The notes: a model not told the origin generated them from the sequence alone. 64,000 nt of DNA from Streptomyces sp. S.PB5 (GCF_030403745.1 NZ_JAQMWP010000019.1:124001-188000), one strand, 5' to 3'. Positions 48,437-57,015 are shown, counted from the stretch's first letter. Numbers and translations: made by a program.

Positions 48437-49885
48437 CTATGCGGCGGCGGTTGCGGGGGGCTCCTCGGTGGCGGGCTCACTGGTCGCCGGAGTGGTGCTG
48501 GCCGGAGCGGTGCTGGTCTCCGGCGGTGCGCTCGTCGTCTCCGGCGGCGGGGGAGGGGGAGGCGGTGCGCTGGTGGCGGTGGTCTCCGGAGGCGGCGGCG
48601 GTGGCGGTGGCGCCGCGCTCGTGGACGACGGAGGCGGGTCGCTGCTCGTCGAGGGCGGCGGCGCCGAGCTGCTGCTCGCCGGCGGCGACGGGGAGGCGGG
48701 CGGCGCGCTCGACGAGGACGAGGAGGCGGGCGGCGACGAGGAGGAGGACGACGAGGCCGGCGGCGACGAGGACGACGAGGACGAGGGCGGTGACGAGCTG
48801 CCGTCAGGCCCGGAACTCCCGGGCGACGACGGCCCGGACGAGGAGGGGCCCGGGGGAGTGGTCGTGGACCCGCCGGAGCCGGATGAACCGGATGAACCAG
48901 ATGAATCCGACGAACCAGAGGAGCCGGAATCCTCCGCCACGCTCAGCATCACGTACTGCCCGAACTCCAGCTCGGTCCCCGCCGGCGGATCGGTCGCCAT
49001 GACCTCGGCGTCGTCCGGCGGCAGCCCCTTGCTCTCGTATCCGACCGCGAGCCCCTTGTCGGTGAGCGCCTGCCGGGCCTGCCCGAAGGTCGCCCCGGCG
49101 AGGTTCGGCACCTCGCGCTTCTCCCGGGTGTCGAAGACGGCGTCCTTCGTGCCCGTCGTACCGACCGGCCGCGACAGGCCGCGGTCGGGCTCCTCGACGT
49201 CCACGAGGGCGATCTGCTTCAGCGGACGGGCCGCGGGCCGCACGGCCACGACGGAGGACCGGTCATAGCCCTTCCACTCCTCGTTGCCGTCCTCGAACTT
49301 CACCGAGATCTTGCTGGTGTCACCCTCGAAGGGCCGCAGCGGATTTCCGCACGAGCACTTCACGGCCGGCTGCCCCTGCTGATCGACCAGAATCGCGATT
49401 CCGGCCTGCAGCAAGGAGTCGTAGGGAACTGCCTTGCCCTTTTTGTAGTCGTGGTTCTTCACGAGAGTGTCGTGACGCAACAGAACGGGTGTGAGTCGAT
49501 CGAGATATTCCGGTATCTGATTCGTGGAGATTTTGAGGGCACGCGCCCACGCCTGTGCCTTCTGGTCGTTCCTGGGATCGGTGAGGAAATTCTCCAGCTT
49601 GTCGACGTCACAGACGGTCGGCTGCTTCGAACCCCCGTACAGACCCGGGGTGTCGCCCTGCTGCAGGCTGCCCCGCACCGGCCGCGACGCCACCTGCGCA
49701 TCCTGGCCGAGCCCGCTCTTCTCGTCGAAGAAGGGCGCGAGAGAGGGCACTCCCACGGCGACCGCCTTCACCGCCAGCAAGGCCTCGCGATCGCACCCGC
49801 TGAGTGCCAGTACGAAGACCAGCAGCACCGCGACCCTGCGGATCGCCGATATCCCGGTCCTTTGCAGAAACACGTGAATTGTCAT
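48437..49885 (-). CDS. DUF6777/PASTA lipoprotein with Ser/Pro-rich tail
   Basis: 482 residues from the ATG at 49885. A lipoprotein signal: VLLVFVLALSGC with the lipidated Cys near residue 31. Residues about 60-250 form an extracellular domain recognised as DUF6777-like, with Cys pairs. A PASTA domain follows (about 255-325, REVPNLAGATFGQARQALTDKGLAVGYESKG...), usually found on bacterial kinase ectodomains and binding muropeptides. The last 150 residues are Ser/Pro-rich with two eight-proline runs. It lies 28 bp upstream of the kinase gene, so the two form a module. Confidence 0.9.
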   Translation of the reverse strand: MTIHVFLQRTGISAIRRVAVLLVFVLALSGCDREALLAVKAVAVGVPSLAPFFDEKSGLGQDAQVASRPVRGSLQQGDTPGLYGGSKQPTVCDVDKLENFLTDPRNDQKAQAWARALKISTNQIPEYLDRLTPVLLRHDTLVKNHDYKKGKAVPYDSLLQAGIAILVDQQGQPAVKCSCGNPLRPFEGDTSKISVKFEDGNEEWKGYDRSSVVAVRPAARPLKQIALVDVEEPDRGLSRPVGTTGTKDAVFDTREKREVPNLAGATFGQARQALTDKGLAVGYESKGLPPDDAEVMATDPPAGTELEFGQYVMLSVAEDSGSSGSSDSSGSSGSSGSGGSTTTPPGPSSSGPSSPGSSGPDGSSSPPSSSSSSSPPASSSSSSSPPASSSSSSAPPASPSPPASSSSAPPPSTSSDPPPSSTSAAPPPPPPPPETTATSAPPPPPPPPETTSAPPETSTAPASTTPATSEPATEEPPATAAA

Positions 49886-49987
49886 CACCGCTCCCCCCGG
49901 CGGTTCCCCCAACGCGTTTCATGCTACTGAATGGAAAAGCATTCCCGCCGGATTGAGGGCAAAGAGCGGATTGAGGGGAAAGGGGTG
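49886..49987. other. Gap between ctaG and lipoprotein genes
   Basis: 102 bp holding the probable promoter of the lipoprotein-kinase operon. CGGATTGAGGG occurs twice (about 49951 and 49968). No convincing -10/-35 pair was recognised. Confidence 0.4.
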
Positions 49988-50938
49988 TCAGCGGCTGCGT
50001 GCGTTGAGTGAGGCCAAATAGGCGTTGTACGCCTCGAGTTCCTTGTCCCCGTCCCGGTCCGCGGCCCGGTCCTTGCGCCTGGCCTGCCGCTGCTCCGACC
50101 CGTACCACTGGAAGAGCAGCGCGATCAGCACCAGCACGGACGGGATCTCACTGAACGCCCAGGCGATACCGCCCGCCGCGTTCTGGTCGGAGAGCGCGTC
50201 GATGCCGAGCGAGGCGGGCGGGTTCTTGAACGTCTCGACCATCGGAGTGGACGCCATCATCAGCGCGATCCCGAAGAACGCGTGGAACGGCATGCCCGCG
50301 AACAGCTCCAGCATCCGCATCAGATACCCGGGCCGGTTCGGACCGGGATCGACCCCGATGATCGGCCAGAAGAACACCACGCCCACCATCAGGAAGTGCA
50401 CCATCATCGCGATGTGCCCCGTCTTGGAGCCCATCAGGAAGTCGAAGAGCGGCGTGAAGTACAGCGCGTACAGGCTCGCGATGAACAGCGGGATGGTGAA
50501 CGCCGGATGCGTGACGATCCGCATGTACCGGCTGTGCAGCAGCGCGAGCAGCAGCTCCCGCGGCCCCTTGCGTCCCTTGCCCGCGACCGGCAGCGCCCGC
50601 AGCGCCAGCGTCATCGGCGCGCCGAGCAGGATCAGGATCGGCGACAGCATGCTGATCACCATGTGCTGCACCATGTGCACGCTGAACATGACCATCCCGT
50701 AGTCGTTCAGCCCGGTGCACATCACCAGCATGATCGTCAGCACCCCGACGACGTACGAGACGGTCCGCCCCACGGGCCAGGCGTCCCCCCGCCGCCGCAG
50801 CCGCACGACCCCCCAGGCGTACAGCCCGAGCCCGAGGAGGCAGGCGACGAGGAAGAACGGGTCGGCCGACCACTGAAGACCCCGCCCCAGCGTGAACGGC
50901 GGCAGATCCATGGTCATGCCGTGCCCGCTGTGATCCAT
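49988..50938 (-). CDS. CtaG-type cytochrome c oxidase assembly protein
   Basis: 316 residues from the ATG at 50938, beginning MDHSGHGMTMD with Met and His residues suited to copper binding. About eight membrane segments. The central SVHMVQHMVISMLSPILILLGAP and HIAMMVHFLMVGVVFFWPIIGVDPGPN contain the conserved His/Met/Pro positions of the caa3-type CtaG family, which helps insert copper into cytochrome oxidase. A C-terminal charged tail of about 35 residues is cytosolic. It is a single gene; a terminator for pfkA lies just upstream. Confidence 0.92.
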   Translation of the reverse strand: MDHSGHGMTMDLPPFTLGRGLQWSADPFFLVACLLGLGLYAWGVVRLRRRGDAWPVGRTVSYVVGVLTIMLVMCTGLNDYGMVMFSVHMVQHMVISMLSPILILLGAPMTLALRALPVAGKGRKGPRELLLALLHSRYMRIVTHPAFTIPLFIASLYALYFTPLFDFLMGSKTGHIAMMVHFLMVGVVFFWPIIGVDPGPNRPGYLMRMLELFAGMPFHAFFGIALMMASTPMVETFKNPPASLGIDALSDQNAAGGIAWAFSEIPSVLVLIALLFQWYGSEQRQARRKDRAADRDGDKELEAYNAYLASLNARSR

Positions 50939-50993
50939 TCCGGCGGCTCCTGATTCGTGGGGGTTGTGCAAGTCTGTCCGTCACAGACTAGAA

Positions 50994-51025
50994 CCGCCCC
51001 CGGCCGCAGCTGCGGCCGGGGGCGG
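50994..51025. terminator. Terminator of pfkA (perfect 32-bp palindrome)
   Basis: CCGCCCCCGGCCGCAG and its exact complement adjoin at 50994-51025, giving a 15-16 bp stem, 25 bp past the pfkA stop. A small dyad GTCTGT-5 nt-ACAGAC (50972-50988) lies just beyond, in the ctaG promoter region. Confidence 0.9.
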
Positions 51026-51050
51026 ACTCTTCAGTTCCGTACGTCTTGTC

Positions 51051-52076
51051 CTAGAGCACGCACTCGGCCTCTTCGTAGCGCTCTGCGGGAACCGTCTTGA
51101 GCGTCTCCACGGCCTCCGCGAGCGGCACCATCACGATGTCCGTCCCCCGAAGAGCCGTCATGTGACCGAACTCGCCCCGGTGCACGGCCTCCACCGCATG
51201 CCACCCGAACCGGGTCGCCAGCACCCGGTCGTACGCCGTCGGCGTACCGCCGCGCTGCACATGCCCGAGGATCACCGGCCGGGCTTCCTTCCCCAGCCGC
51301 TGCTCCAGCTCGATGGAGAGCTGTCGGGCGATCCCGGCGAACCGCTCGTGCCCGTAGACGTCCTTGCCGCCCTCGTCGAACTCCATGGTCCCGGCGGCGG
51401 GCTTGGCCCCTTCCGCCGCGACGACGATCGCGAACCGCTTGCCCGCCTCGAACCGTTCGCCGACCCGCTTGGCCAACTCCTCGATGTCGAAGGGCCGTTC
51501 CGGTACGACGATGGCGTGCGCGCCGGCCGCCATGCCGGAGTGCAGGGCGATCCAGCCGGTGTGCCGCCCCATGACCTCGACGACGAGGACCCGCTGGTGG
51601 GACTCGGCGGTGGTCTTGAGCCGGTCGAGCGCCTCGGTCGCCACACCGACGGCCGTGTCGAAGCCGAAGGTGACGTCGGTGACGGCGATGTCGTTGTCGA
51701 TGGTCTTCGGCACGCCCACGACGGGCAGTCCGGCGTCCGACATCAGCCGGGCCGCCTTGAGGGTGCCTTCACCGCCGATGGGGATGATCGCGTCGAGCCC
51801 GAGCTCGGCGACATGCCCCTTCGCCCGCTCCACACCGTCCCGCAGATGCGAGGGCTGGACCCGGGAGGAGCCGAGGATCGTGCCGCCGCGGGCCAGGATG
51901 CCGCCCACCGCGTCGAGGTCGAGCTTGAGGTAGTCGCACTCCAGGAGGCCCTTCCAGCCGTCCCGGAAGCCGATGACCTCGTCGCCGTGGTCGGCGACGG
52001 CGCGGTGCACGACGGACCGGATGACGGCGTTCAGGCCGGGGCAGTCGCCGCCGGACGTGAGGACACCAATGCGCAT
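51051..52076 (-). CDS. pfkA: 6-phosphofructokinase
   Basis: 341 residues from the ATG at 52076 (a TTG at 52088 with GAGAAGG upstream is also possible). Motifs of the PFK family: GVLTSGGDCPGLNAVIR, IPIGGEGTLKAA, KTIDNDIAVTDVTFGFDTA, MGRHTGWIALHSG, and HVQRGGTPTAYDR. The second Gly in GGEGT, rather than the Asp of pyrophosphate-dependent enzymes, points to ATP as phosphate donor. It catalyses fructose-6-phosphate to fructose-1,6-bisphosphate in glycolysis. One of several pfk genes expected in Streptomyces. Confidence 0.95.
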   Translation of the reverse strand: MRIGVLTSGGDCPGLNAVIRSVVHRAVADHGDEVIGFRDGWKGLLECDYLKLDLDAVGGILARGGTILGSSRVQPSHLRDGVERAKGHVAELGLDAIIPIGGEGTLKAARLMSDAGLPVVGVPKTIDNDIAVTDVTFGFDTAVGVATEALDRLKTTAESHQRVLVVEVMGRHTGWIALHSGMAAGAHAIVVPERPFDIEELAKRVGERFEAGKRFAIVVAAEGAKPAAGTMEFDEGGKDVYGHERFAGIARQLSIELEQRLGKEARPVILGHVQRGGTPTAYDRVLATRFGWHAVEAVHRGEFGHMTALRGTDIVMVPLAEAVETLKTVPAERYEEAECVL

Positions 52077-52267
52077 AGCCCGAAACAACCTTCTCGACGT
52101 GGGCCGGGGACCGGACCACGCTGTCCGGCTCGATCCCCGCCACCCTAGCGGCAGGAGGGGGCGGGGCCGTACCGTGCGTCCGCCTGCTGGACGAGCCCGC
52201 TCAGGTGTGCGGACACATCGTCAGACGGGCTGGTAAACGGGGGCTGGAGCGCCGATGAAACCACAGG

Positions 52268-52996
52268 TCAGGCGGGCTGCTGCGCCGCCGCGATGCGCTC
52301 GTTGCGCAGCGCCTCGTACCAGCGGTCGTCGGTGGGCGGGAGCGCGTTGACGTCCAGCGCCAGCTTCAGCAGCAGGTCGGCGATGAGCGGGTTCCGCGCC
52401 AGCACCGGACCGTGCATGTAGGTACCGAAGACGGTGTCGTTGTACGCCCCCTCCGTACCGTCGCCCGTCCCGTTGCCGTTGCCGAGCTTCACCTGGGCGA
52501 GCGGGCGGGCCGTGGGTCCGAGGTGCGTGACGCCCTGGTGGTTCTCGAACCCGGTCAGCGGGGGCAGACCGAGCCGCGGGTCGATGTCGGCGAGCACGTC
52601 ACCGACGCACCGCGCACCCTCACCGCGTACCGAGACCACGTCCAGGAGCCCGAGGCCGGGCTCGCGCTGACCGAGGTCGTTGATGAACTCGTGGCCGAGG
52701 ATCTGGTAGCCGGCGCACACCGAGAAGACGATCGCGCCGTTCGCCACGGCACGGTGCAGCCCGCCGTCCCGGCGCAGCCGCTCGGCCGCGAGCCGCTGCG
52801 GACGGTCCTCGCCGCCGCCGATGAGGTAGATGTCCCCGGAGGTGGGGATCGGCTGGTCGCTGCGCACGTCGAGACGGGCCACGTCGAGGCCGCGCTGCCG
52901 CGCCCGGCGCTCCACGACCAGGACGTTGCCCTGGTCGCCGTAGGTGCTGAGCAGGTCGGGATAGATCCAGACGACCCGCAGCTGGTTGTCGCTCAC
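52268..52996 (-). CDS. gatD: Lipid II isoglutaminyl synthase, glutamine amidotransferase subunit
   Basis: 242 residues from the GTG at 52996 (AGGGGA upstream). A CobB/CobQ-like class-I glutamine amidotransferase: catalytic Cys in FSVCAGYQILG near residue 93 and His in GTYMHGPVLARNP. The preceding VVWIYPDLLSTYGDQGNVLVVERR and GGGEDRPQ are characteristic of GatD. It supplies ammonia to MurT, which amidates the alpha-carboxyl of D-glutamate in lipid II; this amidation aids cross-linking. Partner murT is encoded 17 bp upstream. The long open frame extending upstream is antisense noise. Confidence 0.95.
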   Translation of the reverse strand: MSDNQLRVVWIYPDLLSTYGDQGNVLVVERRARQRGLDVARLDVRSDQPIPTSGDIYLIGGGEDRPQRLAAERLRRDGGLHRAVANGAIVFSVCAGYQILGHEFINDLGQREPGLGLLDVVSVRGEGARCVGDVLADIDPRLGLPPLTGFENHQGVTHLGPTARPLAQVKLGNGNGTGDGTEGAYNDTVFGTYMHGPVLARNPLIADLLLKLALDVNALPPTDDRWYEALRNERIAAAQQPA

Positions 52997-53013
52997 AAAA
53001 GTCCCCTGAAGTG

Positions 53014-54252
53014 TCAGTTGCCGACGCGGCGGCGCAGGTCCTGGAAGGCGGTGTAGTTCGCGATGACCTCGATGCGGCCCGGCGGGCACATCTGCACGGC
53101 CTGGTCGAGGTTCTCGCAGACCTGGAAGTGCTGGTTCGCGACCTCCAGACGCACCGCGAGGTCCAGCTTCCGGTCGCCGATGACGCAGATCGGGTGCCCC
53201 GTCAGACGCGTGTAGTCGACGTCCCACAGCCACGAGGTGTCGGTGCCGTCGGCGCTGCGCGCGTTGACGGAGAGGATCACCGGGGTGGGTGGCGGATCGA
53301 TAAGGCTGAACGTTTCGAGCCAGCCCGCCGGGTTCTTCGCGAGCAGCAGCCGCAGATCGCGCTGCTGGAACTGCACGACGTCGTAGCGCCCGGCGACGGC
53401 CTGCACCTGGTACATGCGTTCCAGGGCGACCTGCGGCGGCACGCCGAAGACGGCGGCGACGGCGGCGGAGGAGGCGGCGTTGGCCTTGTTGGCGCGACCG
53501 GGCAGCTGAAGATGGATCGGCCAGGCGGAACCGTGCGGGTCGAGCACGTGGTCCCCGGACAGCGCCCAGCTCGGCGTGGGCCGCCGGAAGCCGCACTCGC
53601 CGCAGAACCAGTCGTCGCCCGGCCGCTGCATCACACCACCGCAGGACGGGCAGGACCAGGCGTCGTCCTTCCACATCTGCCCGGCGGCGACCCAGATCAC
53701 GTTGGGGGACGAGGAGGCGGCCCACACGACGAGCGGGTCGTCGGCGTTGGCCACGACCACGGCCTTGCTGCCCGCCAGGCCCTCGCGCCAGTTCTCGGCG
53801 AGCATGCGGGTCTCGGCGGCGCGGTCGAGCTGGTCACGGGAGAGGTTGAGCAGGGCGATGCACTTGGGGTCGGTGTCCCGGGCCACGCCCGCGAGGTACT
53901 TCTCGTCGACCTCGATGACGCCGTACCGCGCGTCCGAGTTGCCCGCGAGCGCCGAGGTGATGCCGGCGGGCATGTTGGCGCCCAGCGCGTTGGAGACGAC
54001 GGGCCCGGCGGCACGCAGCGCCTCCGCGATGAGCCGGGTGGTCGTGGTCTTGCCGTTGGTCGCCGACACCAGGACGACGTCCAGGTTCTGGGCGAGCCGG
54101 GCCAGAAGGTCGGGGTCGAGTTTGAGCGCCACCCGGCCGCCGATCACCGAACCGCTGCCGCGCCCCGCGGCGCGCGACGCCGCTGCGACCGCCTTGCCCG
54201 CGGTCACGGCGATCTTGGCCCGCGGCGTGAGCGGGTCCGAGTTGCCTGCCAT
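53014..54252 (-). CDS. murT: Lipid II isoglutaminyl synthase, Mur ligase subunit
   Basis: 412 residues, Mur-ligase fold. The ATP-binding loop is SATNGKTTTTR near residue 65, and EVDEKYLAGV and LNLSRDQLDR are central-domain motifs. A four-Cys zinc ribbon (CPSCGG ... CGECGF) inserted near residues 200-225 distinguishes MurT from MurE-type ligases. The C-terminal DUF1727 domain contains the aspartate and other residues that, with GatD Cys/His, complete the catalytic site. It acts with gatD at the inner face of the membrane. Divergent from def. Confidence 0.96.
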   Translation of the reverse strand: MAGNSDPLTPRAKIAVTAGKAVAAASRAAGRGSGSVIGGRVALKLDPDLLARLAQNLDVVLVSATNGKTTTTRLIAEALRAAGPVVSNALGANMPAGITSALAGNSDARYGVIEVDEKYLAGVARDTDPKCIALLNLSRDQLDRAAETRMLAENWREGLAGSKAVVVANADDPLVVWAASSSPNVIWVAAGQMWKDDAWSCPSCGGVMQRPGDDWFCGECGFRRPTPSWALSGDHVLDPHGSAWPIHLQLPGRANKANAASSAAVAAVFGVPPQVALERMYQVQAVAGRYDVVQFQQRDLRLLLAKNPAGWLETFSLIDPPPTPVILSVNARSADGTDTSWLWDVDYTRLTGHPICVIGDRKLDLAVRLEVANQHFQVCENLDQAVQMCPPGRIEVIANYTAFQDLRRRVGN

Positions 54253-54344
54253 CAGTTCTCGATCCTCCTTGCGTACGCGCCGCGCCTGACGGCAACGTGG
54301 TGGTGGTCAGCCTATCGAGATCCATTCGCAGTCCCGAATCGCCG

Positions 54345-54357
54345 TACCCTTGCGGCC
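54345..54357 (+). promoter_or_regulatory. Possible leaderless promoter of def
   Basis: TACCCT (54345-54350) ends 7 nt before the ATG of def, and no ribosome-binding site is visible. A -35 could not be chosen with confidence. Confidence 0.4.
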
Positions 54358-54912
54358 ATGCGAAACGGCTCCATTCCGGGCACCCGCGGACGCGTCCGGC
54401 CCCTCACACTGCTCGGCGACCCCGTCCTGCACGCCCCGTGCGAGGACGTCACGGACTTCGGCCCGGAACTGGCGACGCTCGTGGAGGACTTGTTCGCGAC
54501 GATGTACGCGGCCCAGGGCGTGGGCCTGGCGGCGAACCAGGTGGGGGAGCCGCTGCGGGTCTTCGTCTACGACTGCCCGGACGACGAGGACGTACGGCAT
54601 TTGGGACATGTCGTGAACCCCCGGCTGGTGGAGGCGGACGGTGTGGTGATCCGTGGCCCGGAGGGTTGCCTGTCCCTGCCGGGCCTGGAGGCGGGGACGG
54701 AACGCTACGACCACGCGGTGGTGGAGGGTTTCACGATGACGGGGGAGCCGGTGACGGTGCATGGCACAGGGTGGTTCGCAAGATGCTTGCAGCACGAGTG
54801 CGACCACTTGGACGGCAAGGTCTACGCGGACCGCTTGACGGGCTGGCGCCACGGCAGGCTGATGCGCCAAGTGAACCGAGCTTCATGGCACCGGGGAAGT
54901 GCATGCCGTTAG
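54358..54912 (+). CDS. def: Peptide deformylase
   Basis: 184 residues from the ATG at 54358. All three motifs are present: GVGLAANQ near residue 60, EGCLSLP near residue 102, and QHECDHLDG near residue 145. The Cys and two His bind the catalytic metal and Glu is the general base. It removes the N-formyl group from new proteins. The C-terminal 25 residues extend beyond the core and end in Ser/His/Arg-rich sequence. The TAG stop codon is the first three bases of a 28-bp repeat found again downstream of the flavin oxidoreductase gene. Probably one of several def paralogues. Confidence 0.95.
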   Translation: MRNGSIPGTRGRVRPLTLLGDPVLHAPCEDVTDFGPELATLVEDLFATMYAAQGVGLAANQVGEPLRVFVYDCPDDEDVRHLGHVVNPRLVEADGVVIRGPEGCLSLPGLEAGTERYDHAVVEGFTMTGEPVTVHGTGWFARCLQHECDHLDGKVYADRLTGWRHGRLMRQVNRASWHRGSACR

Positions 54913-54937
54913 GGGCGCGGGGAACTGCGCGACCAGC
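54910..54937 (+). repeat. 28-bp stop-codon repeat, copy 1
   Basis: Begins TAGGGGCGCGGGGAACTGCG and continues CGACCAGC. The first three bases are the stop codon of def. An identical copy lies at 63721-63748 in the opposite orientation, also beginning at the TAG stop of a gene. GCGCG words allow local hairpins. A recurring Streptomyces 3' element, from memory. Confidence 0.9.
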
Positions 54938-54967
54938 CCCCACCCGCCGGTGGACGCTGCACAACCG

Positions 54968-55612
54968 TCAGAACCCAGGACCGCCGATCTTGTCCCCCGC
55001 CGCAGCGAGCCGCCCCCAAAGCAGATCGGCCAGACTCCGTACCAACTCGGCCCGAGAACAAGGCCGTTCACCCAGCCACCAGTCCCCGGCCGCGTGCATC
55101 ATCCCGACGATCCCATGCCCCCACACCCGAGCCAGCTGCTGCCCGCCGGGTCCGAGATCCAGCCGGTCCTCGATGACCTGAGCCAGTTCCTCGCCCATCC
55201 GCCGAAGCAACGGCACGGAGTGCTTGCCGACATCGAACCCGGGGTCGCCCGACTGTCCGCCCTCCGACGGATGCATCAGGAACCGATACACCTGAGGCCG
55301 CAGCTCGATCGCCGCGAGATACGTGTCGAGGGTCGCCTCGACCCGCTCCCGCCGGTCCGCAGGCGCATCAAGAGCCGCGCGCAGAGAATCCAGCAACGCA
55401 TCCGTATGCCGCTTGGCCAACGCCGCGTAGAGTCCCCCCTTGTCACCGAAGTGACGGTAGAGAATCGGCTTGGTGATGCCCGCTTCCGCGGCGATCGCGT
55501 TCATGGAGGCCTGTGGTCCGTCACGCAGGACCACCCGGTCCGCGGCCTCCAGCAGCTCTCGCCGGCGGCGGTCGGCGGACCGCTGTTGATCGGTCCGCTG
55601 CGTGGTGTCCAT
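54968..55612 (-). CDS. TetR-family regulator, probable lipid regulator
   Basis: 214 residues. Helix-turn-helix at about 14-60 (RRRELLEAADRVVLRDGPQASMNAIAAEAGITKPILYRHFGDKGGLY), followed by a helical ligand-binding half with RPQVYRFLMHPSEGGQ and VWGHGIVGMMHAAGDWWL. It is divergent from an acyl-CoA dehydrogenase gene whose promoter spacer holds TACCGGTCGGTA. Such TetR proteins commonly sense acyl-CoA. A second, near-identical operator 17 kb away, upstream of the acyltransferase, suggests it controls both. Confidence 0.92.
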   Translation of the reverse strand: MDTTQRTDQQRSADRRRRELLEAADRVVLRDGPQASMNAIAAEAGITKPILYRHFGDKGGLYAALAKRHTDALLDSLRAALDAPADRRERVEATLDTYLAAIELRPQVYRFLMHPSEGGQSGDPGFDVGKHSVPLLRRMGEELAQVIEDRLDLGPGGQQLARVWGHGIVGMMHAAGDWWLGERPCSRAELVRSLADLLWGRLAAAGDKIGGPGF

Positions 55613-55708
55613 GAGCTCTCCCCACCCGTGCTGTTTCGGTGACGCCTGCGCAAACTAACACCCACCATGCCCCATGCATCGAACGGGCTACCGAGGTGTC
55701 ATCAGGAG

Positions 55709-55738
55709 TTGACTTTTCCTACCGGTCGGTAACAGACT
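55709..55738 (+). promoter_or_regulatory. Promoter with TACCGGTCGGTA operator, acyl-CoA dehydrogenase gene
   Basis: TTGACT (55709-55714), an 18-bp spacer and CAGACT (55733-55738) form a -35/-10 pair. The spacer holds TACCGGTCGGTA (55720-55731), an imperfect palindrome placed as in the promoter at 38786-38815. A regulator bound here would block polymerase. The neighbouring TetR gene is the obvious candidate. Confidence 0.7.
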
Positions 55739-55785
55739 CGGGTTACCGCTAGTAACATGCAAGTCGCGCCGCCGCTGGAGGGGAC

Positions 55786-57015
55786 ATGGCCGAGTTCACC
55801 ATGGAGCTCAACGACGAACAGAAGGAGGTCCGGGACTGGCTGCACGGCTTCGCCGCCGACGTCATCCGCCCCGCGGCCGCCGAATGGGACGAGCGTGAGG
55901 AGACTCCCTGGCCGGTCATCCAGGAGGCCGCCAAGGTCGGCATCTACTCGCTCGACTTCTACGCCCAGCAGTACTTCGACCCCACCGGCCTCGGCATCCC
56001 CATGGCGATGGAGGAGCTGTTCTGGGGCGACGCGGGCATCGCCCTGTCGATCGTCGGCACCGGCCTCGCCGCGGTCGGCGTCCTCGCCAACGGCACCGAG
56101 GAACAGATCGGCACCTGGATCCCCCAGATGTACGGCGACACGAACGACGTCAAGGTCGCCGCGTTCTGCTCCTCCGAGCCGGACGCCGGGTCCGACGTGG
56201 CCTCCATGCGCACGCGTGCCGTGTACGACGAGGCCAAGGACGAGTGGGTGCTGAACGGCACCAAGACCTGGGCGACCAACGGCGGCATCGCCAACGTCCA
56301 CGTCGTCGTGGCCGTCGTCGACGCGGAGCTCGGCTCCAAGGGCCACGCGTCCTTCATCATCCCGCCGGACACGCCGGGCCTGTCCCAGGGCCAGAAGTTC
56401 AAGAAGCACGGCATCCGCGCCTCGCACACCGCCGAGGTCGTCCTGGAGAACGTCCGTGTTCCCGGCTCCTGCCTCCTCGGCGGCAAGGAGAAGCTGGACG
56501 AGCGGCTGGCGCGGGCGCGCGAGCGGGCGAAGGCCGGTAACGGCGAACGCGTGAAGAACGCGGCGATGGCCACGTTCGAGGCGTCGCGGCCGGCGGTCGG
56601 CGCGATGGCGGTCGGCACGGCCCGTGCCGCGTACGAGGTCGCCCTCGACTACGCCAAGACGCGTGAGCAGTTCGGCCGCCCGATCATCGACAACCAGGGC
56701 GTCGCCTTCCAGCTCGCCGACATGCGCACGTCCATCGACGCGGCCCGCCTCCTGGTCTGGCGCGCCTCCTGGATGGCCATCAACGGCAAGCAGTTCACCG
56801 CTGCCGAGGGCTCGATGTCCAAGCTCTTCGCGAGCGAGACGGCCAAGAAGGTCACCGCACAGGCGGTGCAGATACTCGGCGGCAACGGCTACACGCGAGA
56901 GTACCCGGTGGAGCGGATGCACCGGGACGCCGCGATCTACACCATCTTCGAAGGGACGAGCGAGATCCAGCGGCTCGTCATCGCCCGGACCCTCTCCGGT
57001 ATGCCGATCCGCTAA
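55786..57015 (+). CDS. Acyl-CoA dehydrogenase
   Basis: 409 residues, RBS GGAGGGG before the ATG. A three-domain flavoprotein: N-terminal helices (LNDEQKEVRDWLHGFAADVIRPAA), FAD-binding motif FCSSEPDAGSDVASM near residue 128, KTWATNGGIANVHVVVAV, and a C-terminal domain with REQFGRPIIDNQGVAFQLADM, QILGGNGYTREYPVERMHRDAAIYTIFEGTSEIQ, where the catalytic Glu resides. It oxidises acyl-CoA to the 2-enoyl form in beta-oxidation. Under the TACCGGTCGGTA promoter. Its stop overlaps the convergent cupin stop by 3 nt. Confidence 0.95.
   Translation: MAEFTMELNDEQKEVRDWLHGFAADVIRPAAAEWDEREETPWPVIQEAAKVGIYSLDFYAQQYFDPTGLGIPMAMEELFWGDAGIALSIVGTGLAAVGVLANGTEEQIGTWIPQMYGDTNDVKVAAFCSSEPDAGSDVASMRTRAVYDEAKDEWVLNGTKTWATNGGIANVHVVVAVVDAELGSKGHASFIIPPDTPGLSQGQKFKKHGIRASHTAEVVLENVRVPGSCLLGGKEKLDERLARARERAKAGNGERVKNAAMATFEASRPAVGAMAVGTARAAYEVALDYAKTREQFGRPIIDNQGVAFQLADMRTSIDAARLLVWRASWMAINGKQFTAAEGSMSKLFASETAKKVTAQAVQILGGNGYTREYPVERMHRDAAIYTIFEGTSEIQRLVIARTLSGMPIR

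Noticed and set aside
54910..54937. 28-bp repeat as attachment sites of an integrated element (with 63721-63748)
   Set aside because: The copies are inverted relative to each other and the 9 kb between holds core genes with no integrase.
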